Positions 50,423 to 57,814 of a DNA stretch of 64,000 nt are shown in pieces. Origin of the DNA: Amycolatopsis umgeniensis (GTDB lineage Bacteria > Actinomycetota > Actinomycetes > Mycobacteriales > Pseudonocardiaceae); assembly GCF_014205155.1 (NCBI RefSeq), contig NZ_JACHMX010000001.1:5518001-5582000 (forward strand), read 5' to 3'. The first letter of the stretch is position 1, and each line of letters starts with the position of its first letter. The notes under the pieces are model-generated. The model did no database searches and had not been told where the DNA came from. It was given only the letters and a program-made list of their open reading frames with translations. The position numbers and the translations under genes were made by a program.

Positions 50423-50471
50423 CGTGAAGGCCCCCTTCCTTGCGCCAGGCGCAAGGAAGGGGGCCTTCACG
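50423..50471. repeat. Family B variant, 24-bp arms, 1-nt centre
   Basis: CGTGAAGGCCCCCTTCC through TTGCGCC pairs exactly with its complement around a single a. GTGAAGGCC is shared with other family B elements; the inner bases differ in both arms. Confidence 0.85.
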
Positions 50472-50491
50472 CGCTCCTGGGGTGGCGGCGC

Positions 50492-50544
50492 GTTGCGAAA
50501 GCCACTTTCGCAACGCTCAAGGTTGCGAAAGTGGCTTTCGCAAC
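50492..50544. repeat. Family C hairpin, 23-bp arms, 7-nt loop
   Basis: Arms GTTGCGAAAG-cca-CTTTCGCAAC (50492-50514) and its complement (50522-50544) around gctcaag. Each arm is also an inverted repeat. Confidence 0.88.
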
Positions 50545-50574
50545 CTGTGCTGGCGTGCTGAGCTGCGAAAAGAG

Positions 50575-50636
50575 AGCAAGGGACCTTTGCTCACGTTAGT
50601 TAGCGCACTAACTAACGTGAGCAAAGGTCCCTTGCT
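50575..50636. repeat. Paired family A repeat, 29-bp arms, 4-nt loop
   Basis: AGCAAGGGACCTTTGCT (50575-50591) and AGCAAAGGTCCCTTGCT (50620-50636) are joined by CACGTTAGTTAG-cgca-CTAACTAACGTG, giving a perfect 62-nt palindrome. A diverged version lies at 60305-60376. Confidence 0.9.
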
Positions 50637-50652
50637 GTCGCGGGGCGGCCGC

Positions 50653-50711
50653 AAGTCCGTGAAGGCCTCCTTGAGGGACTCAGGGTCCCTCAAGGAGGCC
50701 TTCACGGACTT
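50653..50711. repeat. Family B hairpin, 26-bp arms, 7-nt loop
   Basis: AAGTCCGTGAAGGCCTCC through TTGAGGGA pairs exactly with its complement around ctcaggg, ending 15 nt before the DUF4873 stop. Confidence 0.9.
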
Positions 50712-50725
50712 TGGAGGAGCGGGCG

Positions 50726-51052
50726 TCAGGCGTTGAGCTCGTTCAGCTCTTCGAGGCTGGTCGGCACGTGGAACGGCGGCGTGCTGGTGCCCATGATGCG
50801 GTAGCGGTCCCACGGGTCCGGGTCGGAGAGTTCGCCCTTCGCGCTGTACTCGCCCGCGCGGATCTCGACGGCGGTCTTCTTGCCACCGGCGGCTGCGGAC
50901 ACCTGCTCGTTGGTCGCCACACGCCCGTACCAGCGGTAGTACCCGTCGATGGGCTGGAAATAGCCCCGCAGGTCGACCGTGGTCGCGATTTCGGTCCCGT
51001 CGATCACGAGGACCGCTTCGCCGGCGTAGCCGTCTTCGTCGTGTTCGCTCAT
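50726..51052 (-). CDS. DUF4873 protein
   Basis: 108 residues from ATG 51052, which overlaps the TetR stop (ATGA). YAGEAVLVIDGTEIATTVDL, RGYFQPIDGYYRWYGRV and KKTAVEIRAGEYSAKGELSD fit DUF4873, a small beta-rich domain often fused to flavin monooxygenases in Actinobacteria. Here it is free and co-transcribed with a TetR gene next to a di-iron oxygenase. A link to oxygenation is suggested by context only. Confidence 0.75.
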   Translation of the reverse strand: MSEHDEDGYAGEAVLVIDGTEIATTVDLRGYFQPIDGYYRWYGRVATNEQVSAAAGGKKTAVEIRAGEYSAKGELSDPDPWDRYRIMGTSTPPFHVPTSLEELNELNA

Positions 51053-51828
51053 TGCCCCTCCACCTGCTTTTCCTCGGTCTTCCGCATCTGGACGACCTTG
51101 TTCTCTTCGAGCGGCAGATTCGGGTCGATGACGATGCCCTGCTGCCGGGAGAGGCCGTCGATCGCGGCCCAGATGATCTGCGTCAGGTACTCGACGACGC
51201 TGTCGCGGCCCATCGAGCGCCTGTCCAGCCACCATTCGCCGGTGCTCTGGACCATGCCGACGATGCCGTGCGCCCACGGTTCCGCGGCGCCGGAGTCCAT
51301 GTTGAACATCCGCATGTAGTCGCCGAGCAGCGCGGTGAGCGCGGTGGCGATCAGTTCCTTGTCCTCGGCGACGACGTCCGATTTGACGAGCACCTTCTCC
51401 TGCAGGCCGCCGCGGGCGAGCAAGCGGTACAGGTTGGGGTGCTCCTCGATGACGCTGAAGAACGCGTCGAGCGCCATCCGGATCCGGGGGACCGGGGCCA
51501 GTTCGGAGTTGATCGCCGGGATCAGCCGCTGGAAGAGGATCTCCGTGCCGCGCTGCCCGAGCGCGACGTACAGATCGGCCTTGTCGTCGAAGTGCCTGTA
51601 CAGCACGGGTTTCGTGACGCCCGCTTCGGCGGCGACGTCCTCCATGCCGAGGTCCGGTCCGTGCGTGTCGAGCGCGCGCAGGGCGGCCTCGACGAATTCC
51701 GCGCGGCGCGCGATCCGGTGCTTGCGCCAGCGGTCGCGACGAGCGTCGCCCGTGTCGGCCTCACCCGCCGTGGGGTGCTTGCTCGACTGCTTGCTGTTGC
51801 GCTTGACACGTTCGATCACCCAAGTCAT
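51049..51828 (-). CDS. TetR family regulator beside the di-iron oxygenase
   Basis: 259 residues. A basic N-terminal extension (40 residues) precedes the helix-turn-helix (ALRALDTHGPDLGMEDVAAE, AGVTKPVLYRHFDDKADLY). The C-terminal domain is helical. It is divergent from the AurF-like oxygenase gene, 50 nt away, with the palindrome GGTAACTGTTACC between them. It likely represses itself, DUF4873 and the oxygenase-hydrolase pair. The ligand could be a substrate of the oxygenase. Confidence 0.87.
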   Translation of the reverse strand: MTWVIERVKRNSKQSSKHPTAGEADTGDARRDRWRKHRIARRAEFVEAALRALDTHGPDLGMEDVAAEAGVTKPVLYRHFDDKADLYVALGQRGTEILFQRLIPAINSELAPVPRIRMALDAFFSVIEEHPNLYRLLARGGLQEKVLVKSDVVAEDKELIATALTALLGDYMRMFNMDSGAAEPWAHGIVGMVQSTGEWWLDRRSMGRDSVVEYLTQIIWAAIDGLSRQQGIVIDPNLPLEENKVVQMRKTEEKQVEGQ

Positions 51829-51837
51829 GCTACCAGA

Positions 51838-51850
51838 GGTAACTGTTACC
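51838..51850. promoter_or_regulatory. Perfect palindrome, likely TetR operator
   Basis: GGTAAC-t-GTTACC, followed 5 nt later by GTTAC again. It lies centrally in the divergent gap between the TetR and oxygenase genes, 9 nt from the TetR start. Confidence 0.65.
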
Positions 51851-51878
51851 GCGAGTTACAGATAGGGGTGTGTCGGCA

Positions 51879-52787
51879 ATGACGCGGGCGCTGAAGGAAA
51901 CAGACCGGGAGAAGACGGCCGAGCGGCTGCTCAAGTCCTCCGCAAACAAGTTCTACGACCCCGACGTCGACATCGACTGGAACGCTCCTCTCGTGGACGG
52001 GAAGCGCTACATCCCCGCCCACCGTTCCTCGCTCTACGGCACCGAACTGTGGGACTCACTGTCCGAAGAGCAGCGCATCGAGCTCGGCAAACACGAGGTC
52101 GCGAGTGTCGCCACGACCGGGCTGTGGTTCGAGATCCTCCTGATGCAGATGCTGCTCAAGGAGGTCTACGACGAAGACCCGACCAGTTCGCACGCGCAGT
52201 ACGCGCTGACCGAGATCGCGGACGAATGCCGTCACTCGACGATGTTCGCGCGGATGGCGTCGCGGATCGGCTGCCCGTCCTACGGCCCCGTGCCGTGGTT
52301 GCGACGCCTGGCGAAACTGATGCCGTCGATCAGCTACGGCCCCGCGCGCTACGGCGCGATCCTCGTCGCCGAAGAGGTCCTCGACCGGCTTCAGCGCGAG
52401 CAGATGAACGACCCGGACATCCAGCCGCTGGTGCGCATGGTCAACCGGATCCACGTGCTCGAAGAAGCCCGGCACGTCACCTTCGCCCGCGAAGAGGTCA
52501 CTCGCGGGATGGCGAAGCTGACGAAGAAGGAAATCGTCTACCAGCAGTTCATCATCGCGCTCATTTCGTACTTCGTGACGCGGGCCTTCATCAACCCGAA
52601 CGTCTACAAGGCCGTCGGCATCCGGCCGCGTGACGGCGTCGAGGCCGCGCTGAACAACCCGAACTGGCAGGGAAGCGTCCAGTGGGCGGGCGAGAAGATC
52701 ATGCCGTTCCTGCAGGAATCCGGTCTGATCGGCAAACCCGGTATGTACTTCTGGCGCAAGTCCTTCCTGCTGCCGGGGAAGCGATGA
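51879..52787 (+). CDS. AurF-like di-iron oxygenase
   Basis: 302 residues from ATG 51879; GTG 51870 adds three. Mostly helical. Metal-binding segments are EEQRIELGKHEVAS, LTEIADECRHSTMF (E-x2-D-E-x2-H type), ILVAEEVLDRLQ and HVLEEARHVTFAREEV. These match the p-aminobenzoate N-oxygenase AurF family, in which a di-iron centre oxidises amines or C-H bonds. No biosynthetic cluster surrounds it, and mycobacteria carry similar genes, so a lipid or xenobiotic role is as likely. Coupled to the hydrolase gene downstream. Confidence 0.82.
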   Translation: MTRALKETDREKTAERLLKSSANKFYDPDVDIDWNAPLVDGKRYIPAHRSSLYGTELWDSLSEEQRIELGKHEVASVATTGLWFEILLMQMLLKEVYDEDPTSSHAQYALTEIADECRHSTMFARMASRIGCPSYGPVPWLRRLAKLMPSISYGPARYGAILVAEEVLDRLQREQMNDPDIQPLVRMVNRIHVLEEARHVTFAREEVTRGMAKLTKKEIVYQQFIIALISYFVTRAFINPNVYKAVGIRPRDGVEAALNNPNWQGSVQWAGEKIMPFLQESGLIGKPGMYFWRKSFLLPGKR

Positions 52788-53707
52788 GGAGCGTCAAGCA
52801 GCGCGGCGCCGTCTCCTGGGATCCGTCGCGGGAACACCGGTTCGTGACCGCCGACGGCACCGCCCTGCACGTCGAGACGAGCGGCCCCGCCGACTCCGAA
52901 CTCACGCTGGTGCTCGTGCACGGCTGGACACAGGACCACCGGACCTGGGACAGCGTGGTGGCCCGGCTCGGCGATTCCGGCCGGATCCTGCGCTACGACC
53001 TGCGCGGGCACGGCGGTTCCGCACCGGCGAAACCGGGGACGGCCACGATCCAGACCCTCGCCGACGATCTCGCCGAATTGATCGAAGACCGCGTCCCGGA
53101 CGGTCCGATCGTGCTGGCGGGGCACTCCATGGGCGGCATGACGATCATGGAACTGTCCCGCAGCCACCCCGAACTCGTGGCCCGGCGCGTCGCCGGGGTC
53201 GCGTTCGTCGCCACGTCGTCCGGTGAGATGGACCGGATCACCCTCGGCTTGCCGGGGATCGCGGGCAGCGGCGCGGCGAGGTTCGAACGCCGGCTCGCGA
53301 AGCTGCTCGCGAAGAACCGCCGGGACGCCTTGCCGTTGCCGCTGTCGGTGGTGCGCCCGGGTGCGCGCCTGCTCGTCTTCGGACGGCGGCCGCAGCGGGC
53401 GGACCTGGACTCGGTCGCCGAACAGTTGTTGTGTGCGCATCCGGCGAGCGTCGCGGGATTCCAGGACGCGATTTCGCGGCACGACTGCCGTGTCACGCTC
53501 GCCGCGTTGTCGGGGAAACCGGTGATCGTGCTTTCGGGGGAGCGGGACAGGCTGTGCCCGACGACGCACGCCAAGGTCATCGCCGACGCGCTGCCGGAGG
53601 CCGAATTCGTGCGTTACCCCGGCGCGGGGCACATGCTCCCGCAGGAACGGGCGCAAGAGGTCTCGGCCCGCATCGCGGCACTCGTCCGCCGAGCCGCGCG
53701 GGTCTGA
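52784..53707 (+). CDS. Alpha/beta hydrolase in the oxygenase operon
   Basis: 307 residues. VLVHGWTQDHRTWD gives the oxyanion region, VLAGHSMGGMT the nucleophile serine in GxSxG, and YPGAGHMLPQE the catalytic histidine. The ATG overlaps the oxygenase stop (ATGA). It may hydrolyse an ester or the product of the oxygenase. A repeat pair follows the stop. Confidence 0.87.
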   Translation: MRSVKQRGAVSWDPSREHRFVTADGTALHVETSGPADSELTLVLVHGWTQDHRTWDSVVARLGDSGRILRYDLRGHGGSAPAKPGTATIQTLADDLAELIEDRVPDGPIVLAGHSMGGMTIMELSRSHPELVARRVAGVAFVATSSGEMDRITLGLPGIAGSGAARFERRLAKLLAKNRRDALPLPLSVVRPGARLLVFGRRPQRADLDSVAEQLLCAHPASVAGFQDAISRHDCRVTLAALSGKPVIVLSGERDRLCPTTHAKVIADALPEAEFVRYPGAGHMLPQERAQEVSARIAALVRRAARV

Positions 53708-53711
53708 GGAG

Positions 53712-53773
53712 AGAGCAGGGGACCTTTGCTATCGCTCTCGGTGGGGCAAGCGGTAGCAAAGGTCCCTTGCTCT
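53712..53773. repeat. Paired family A repeat with loop
   Basis: AGCAGGGGACCTTTGCT (53714-53730, one base different from the norm) and AGCAAAGGTCCCTTGCT (53755-53771) form the arms, with GA/TC-type pairs outside and a 20-nt loop region. It fills the gap between the convergent hydrolase and AhpD-like genes. Confidence 0.85.
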
Positions 53774-53775
53774 TT

Positions 53776-54312
53776 TCAGAGGCGGGTGTAGCCCTCCTCG
53801 AGAAGGCGGATCCCCGTGTCCTGATAGGCGTCCTGGTCGTCCGGGGCGGGGGTCCCGAGCCCGTCGACATAGCGGTTGAACAGGCAGAAGGCGGCCGCGA
53901 TCAGCACCGTGTCGTGGATTTCGAGGTCCGTCGCGTCCTCCGCGCGGGCGGCCGCGATCAGGTCTTCGCTCACGGACTTCCCGCCCTCGCGGACAGCGAG
54001 CGCGACGTGCAGGAGCGCCTTCATCTTCGCCGACACGGGAGCGCCGTCGACGTCTTTCCATGCCGCCTCGACGACAGACAGACCGCCTTCGAGCGCTTCG
54101 GCGGCGACGGCGGCGTGACTGCGTGAGCAGAACGTGCAGTCGTTGCCGCGTGAGACGACCGCGCCGATCAGCTCGCGCTCGCCCACACTCAGGCTGCTCG
54201 GGCCGCGAAGCAGGACCTCGGCGAGTTGTCCGAGCGGTGCCGCCGTCTCCGGCCGGTAGGCGAACAGGGCGGTGATACCAGGCAGGTTCTCGTCGAGCGC
54301 GATGTGGGGCAT
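53776..54312 (-). CDS. AhpD-like carboxymuconolactone decarboxylase family protein
   Basis: 178 residues. The redox centre C59-x2-C62-x3-H66 in NDCTFCSRSH is complete, following the conserved glutamate in GERELIGAVVS. Helical CMD fold. Family members act as alkylhydroperoxidase-like peroxidases. It stands alone, without AhpC. ATG 54312 is preceded by GCGAGGAGTGCCCC. Confidence 0.85.
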   Translation of the reverse strand: MPHIALDENLPGITALFAYRPETAAPLGQLAEVLLRGPSSLSVGERELIGAVVSRGNDCTFCSRSHAAVAAEALEGGLSVVEAAWKDVDGAPVSAKMKALLHVALAVREGGKSVSEDLIAAARAEDATDLEIHDTVLIAAAFCLFNRYVDGLGTPAPDDQDAYQDTGIRLLEEGYTRL

Positions 54313-54484
54313 GGGGCACTCCTCGCGGATCGGCAACGCGGTCGCTCGATTCATAGTCGAAATCCGGGCCGCCATGGTGCCGCTGGACGGACCCCAGCAA
54401 GAACGAAGGCATCGTGCGCCCGACTGTCGGAAGATCCGTGCCAGGTGGGCTAACGTGATCTTTTTCGACTGGGGAGTTGAAACG

Positions 54485-55906
54485 ATGAAACAACGCGGAT
54501 CCATCCTGTCCGTCTTCACCCTCACTCTCGCCGTGGCGCTCGGCGCCGCCTTGCTCGTCGGCCTCGGCGGCGAAAACACCCGAGCCGGGAGCGACGCGGA
54601 ATTCACCGGTGCCGGCCGGGTCGTCATCCGCGACGCCTCGATGGTGCTCACGATGGACCCGAGCCTCGGCGAAGGACCGCTCGGCGCCCTCGCCGACGCC
54701 GACGTCGTGCTGGAGGGCACCAAGATCAAACAGGTCGGCAAGGACCTGGAGGCGGGCAACGCCCGGGTCGTCGACGGTCGCGGCAAGATCGTGCTGCCCG
54801 GCTTCGTCGACCTGCACAACCACCTGTGGCAGTCGCTCATCCGCGGCTGCGCGGCCGACAAGGAACTCATCGGCTGGCTCGGCAAATGCGTCATCCCGCT
54901 GTACCGCGCCCCCGTGACCGACGCGGACGCGTACGCGGGCACGAAGCTCGCGGCCGCCGACGTCGTCTCGACCGGCATCACCACGGTCACCGACTGGTCG
55001 CACGCGTTCAACACCGACTTCGCCAAGGGCGGCCTCCGCGCGCTCGGAGAGTCGAAACTGCGGTTCCTCTACTCCTACAACGGGACCACCGATCCCGCGC
55101 TGCAGAACGAGATCCGCCGCGTGAAGCGCGAGGTCATCGACCCGAACCCGTTGGCCCGCCTGCAGATCGGCACGCATCCGTCCACGGGGAACTTCCCGAG
55201 TGTCGACGCTTCGGAGAAGCTCGCGCGCGAACTCGGCGTCTCGCTGAACGTCCACCTGCTCGAAGCGAAGGCCGATCTGACCGCGGGCCAGATGGACGCC
55301 CTCCGGCGGGCGAACGCGCTGCACCCAGGGTTGGTGGCGAACCACGTCATCCAGACCACCGACGCCGACCTCGACGAACTCGCGGCCGCGGGTGTCAGCG
55401 TGGCGCACAACCCGCTGTCGAACATGCGGCTCGCGTCGGGCGTGATCCGGCTGCCGGAGATGAAGAAGCGGAACATGAAGGTCGGGCTCGGTCTCGACGG
55501 CGGCACCAACGACACGAGCGACATGTTCAACGTGATGCGCGCGGCCGTCGGCCTCCAGCGGGCGATCGCGACGGATCCGGCGGTCTATCCGACCACGGCC
55601 GACGTCCTGCGCATGGCGACCCTCGGCGGCGCGGAAGCGCTCGGGATGGACAAGGAGATCGGCTCGCTGACGCCGGGCAAGAGGGCGGATCTGCAGCTGG
55701 TCGACGCTCAGGCGGTCAACTTCGCGCCGAAGGTCGACTGGGTGAACCAGCTGGTCTTCAACACCCAGCCCGCGAACGTCTCATGGGTCTTCGTCGACGG
55801 ACGCGCTCTCAAGCGCGAAGGCCGCGTTGTCGGTCTCGACACCGCGAAGGTCGTCGCCGACGCTCAGGCCGCCGCGGACCGGATCAAGAAGCTGCTGCCC
55901 CAGTAA
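54485..55906 (+). CDS. Secreted or membrane-anchored amidohydrolase (5'-deaminase/TrzN-like)
   Basis: 473 residues. A signal sequence or anchor lies at about 8-30 (LSVFTLTLAVALGAALLVG) with no lipobox. The amidohydrolase metal sites are DLHNHLW with H111 and H113, IGTHPSTGN, LNVHLLEAK and LGLDGGTNDT. This is the cytosine deaminase/TrzN/atrazine-chlorohydrolase type, usually cytosolic, so export is unusual. ATG 54485 follows GGGGAG by 8 nt. Substrate unknown; extracellular deamination or dechlorination of a heterocycle is one option. Confidence 0.82.
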   Translation: MKQRGSILSVFTLTLAVALGAALLVGLGGENTRAGSDAEFTGAGRVVIRDASMVLTMDPSLGEGPLGALADADVVLEGTKIKQVGKDLEAGNARVVDGRGKIVLPGFVDLHNHLWQSLIRGCAADKELIGWLGKCVIPLYRAPVTDADAYAGTKLAAADVVSTGITTVTDWSHAFNTDFAKGGLRALGESKLRFLYSYNGTTDPALQNEIRRVKREVIDPNPLARLQIGTHPSTGNFPSVDASEKLARELGVSLNVHLLEAKADLTAGQMDALRRANALHPGLVANHVIQTTDADLDELAAAGVSVAHNPLSNMRLASGVIRLPEMKKRNMKVGLGLDGGTNDTSDMFNVMRAAVGLQRAIATDPAVYPTTADVLRMATLGGAEALGMDKEIGSLTPGKRADLQLVDAQAVNFAPKVDWVNQLVFNTQPANVSWVFVDGRALKREGRVVGLDTAKVVADAQAAADRIKKLLPQ

Positions 55907-55912
55907 CCCCAC

Positions 55913-55975
55913 GCGTTTAGTCCTCTCGATGCGGTCCTTGCGCGTGCAAGTACCGCATCGAGAGGACGAAACGCG
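55913..55975. terminator. Family D two-level hairpin between convergent genes
   Basis: CGCGTTTAGTCCTCTCGATG and its near-complement (one mismatch) enclose the same inner sequence (CTTGC-gcgt-GCAAG) as at 17377. The left arm begins 6 nt after the amidohydrolase stop, and the right arm ends 2 nt before the TetR stop. Confidence 0.75.
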
Positions 55976-55977
55976 GG

Positions 55978-56601
55978 TCAGTGCTGCAGCGGGAAACCAC
56001 CGCCGATGCCCCGCCACGCGAGGTTGGCGGTGAGCGCGACGGCCTCTTCCTTGCTCATCGACTTGTGGTGCGCCAGCCAGAACCGGGCGCTGACCTGCGA
56101 GAGACCCACGAGGCCGACGGCGAGGAGCCGCGCCTTGTCCTCGTCGAGGCCCGCGTCGGCGGTGATGGTCTCGGTGATCGCGTCGACGCTGGCCGACGTC
56201 GCGCGGTCCACCGCCTCCTGCACGGCGGGCTCGCCGCGCAGATCGGACTCGAAGACCATGCGGAACGCGCCGGCGTCGTTGTCGACGAAGTCGAAGAACG
56301 CGCCGACGGTCGCCGGGACGCGCTGCTTGTTGTCCGTCGTGGAGTCGAGCGCCTCCTTGACCCGCCTGACCAATTCGTCGACGTGGCTCTCCAGCAGCGC
56401 GATGTAGAGATCGAGCTTGCCGGGGAAGTGCTGGTAGAGGACCGGCTTGCTGACCCCGGCCTCTTCGGCGATCTCGTCCATCGCGGCGGCGTGGTAGCCG
56501 TTCGCGGCGAACACCCGCTGCGCGGCGGCCAGCAGCTGGGCGCGGCGTTCCGTTCTGGGCAGGCGGACGCCCCGGGCCTGCAGTCGCGCCATTTCTGTCA
56601 T
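55978..56601 (-). CDS. TetR family regulator (Rv3208-like)
   Basis: 207 residues from ATG 56601 with GGAGGAACG directly before it. The helix-turn-helix reads AAMDEIAEEAGVSKPVLYQH. High similarity to the sequence pattern of mycobacterial Rv3208 and the gene's place near moeZ suggest orthology. Targets unknown. Confidence 0.88.
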   Translation of the reverse strand: MTEMARLQARGVRLPRTERRAQLLAAAQRVFAANGYHAAAMDEIAEEAGVSKPVLYQHFPGKLDLYIALLESHVDELVRRVKEALDSTTDNKQRVPATVGAFFDFVDNDAGAFRMVFESDLRGEPAVQEAVDRATSASVDAITETITADAGLDEDKARLLAVGLVGLSQVSARFWLAHHKSMSKEEAVALTANLAWRGIGGGFPLQH

Positions 56602-56689
56602 CGTTCCTCCAGTTCGAGGCACTCGTCTCCGCCGAGAACGCATCAGCGCAGTCGAGCGGGCTCCGCGGGCGGGGTCACCGCCGCGTGAA

Positions 56690-57739
56690 GTGAACCCGAG
56701 ATTACTCGCCGGTACGGCCGGACCGCCAAGGGTCGGGCATCCTGGTGCTGTGTCGTCTCCAGTTTCCCGTGCCGCCCGGGACCGTCCGCCGCTGACCCAC
56801 GTGCCGCTGTCACGCAGGTCATTGCCGTCGCTGGACCCCGCGCCGCCACCTTGGCCCGGTGAAACAATAGGTGTCGGCGGGGTGAAATTACACATCCGCC
56901 GGACACCGGGCGGCCCCGGGACGGCGGTGTACGTCCACGGGCTCGGCGGCTCGTCCACGAACTGGACCGACCTCGCCACGCTCCTGGCGCCCCAAGCGAG
57001 CGGCACCTCGGTCGATTTGCCGGGTTTCGGCTATTCGGAACCGCCTGACGGCTTCAGCTTCAGCCTCGACGCGCACGCCGAGATCGTCGCGAGCCATATC
57101 GAGAGCCTCGAAGCCGGCCCAGTGCACCTGCTCGGCAACTCGATGGGCGGCGCTGTCGCGCTGCTCGTCGCGGCCCGCCGTCCGGAGTTGGTGAAGACGC
57201 TGACGCTGATCTCGCCCGCGATGCCGGATCTTCGTCCCAGCATGAAGCGGCTGTCCGATCCGCGGATGGCGTTCGCGTACCTGCCGCTGGTCGGCCCGCG
57301 GGTGCGCCGTCAGCTGGCCGCGCTCGGCCCGCGGGAACGCGCCATGCAGGTCATCAAGCTGTGCTTCGCCGATCCAGGCCGCTTCGCCGAAAGCAGGCTG
57401 GACGAACTCGAGGAGGAGCACAGCGCCCGTGCCGCTTTCGCCTGGGCCGCCCCGGCGCTGGCCCGCAGCACGTTCGGCATCTTCCGGACGTGGTCCGCGC
57501 GCGGACCCGCGTCGCTGTGGGCCGTCGCGCCGACGGTCGCCACGCCGACACTCGTCGTCTGGGGTCAGCACGACCGGGTGATCTCCGTCCGGCGCGCGGA
57601 ACGCACCGCTCGGCTGATTCCGCACGCCCGGTTGCTCGTTCTCCCTCGAACCGGCCATGTGGCGCAGATGGAACGCCCGAATGTCGTAGCGAAGGCCGTT
57701 TTGGGGATGTGGGAATCGGTCGAATCGGGCGCCTGGTAG
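56690..57739 (+). CDS. Alpha/beta hydrolase
   Basis: 349 residues from GTG 56690; GTG 56750 (VSSPVSRAAR) is an alternative, since the first 50 residues are not part of the fold. VYVHGLGGSSTNW, LLGNSMGGAVA (nucleophile serine) and VLPRTGHVAQME (histidine) mark the catalytic residues. Divergent from the TetR gene by 88 nt. In the mycobacterial order a lipase-like gene also lies near moeZ. Substrate unknown. Confidence 0.83.
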   Translation: MNPRLLAGTAGPPRVGHPGAVSSPVSRAARDRPPLTHVPLSRRSLPSLDPAPPPWPGETIGVGGVKLHIRRTPGGPGTAVYVHGLGGSSTNWTDLATLLAPQASGTSVDLPGFGYSEPPDGFSFSLDAHAEIVASHIESLEAGPVHLLGNSMGGAVALLVAARRPELVKTLTLISPAMPDLRPSMKRLSDPRMAFAYLPLVGPRVRRQLAALGPRERAMQVIKLCFADPGRFAESRLDELEEEHSARAAFAWAAPALARSTFGIFRTWSARGPASLWAVAPTVATPTLVVWGQHDRVISVRRAERTARLIPHARLLVLPRTGHVAQMERPNVVAKAVLGMWESVESGAW

Positions 57740-57814
57740 TCCATTCGGGTGGGCGGGACACGCCGCACCATGCGCCGGTCGCTCACAACATCACAGTTCG
57801 GTTATGGCACCCTG

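Larger units (their letters stand above)
50378..50725. repeat. Convergent gap holding four different long palindromes
   Basis: No gene is seen. In order it contains family B variant (50423-50471), family C (50492-50544), paired family A (50575-50636) and family B (50653-50711), separated by 16-30 nt. It separates the DUF418 gene from the opposing DUF4873 gene. Confidence 0.85.

Noticed and set aside
49097..55906. Natural-product cluster suggested by an AurF-like gene
   Set aside because: No polyketide synthase, peptide synthetase or tailoring set is adjacent. Such di-iron proteins also occur outside clusters.
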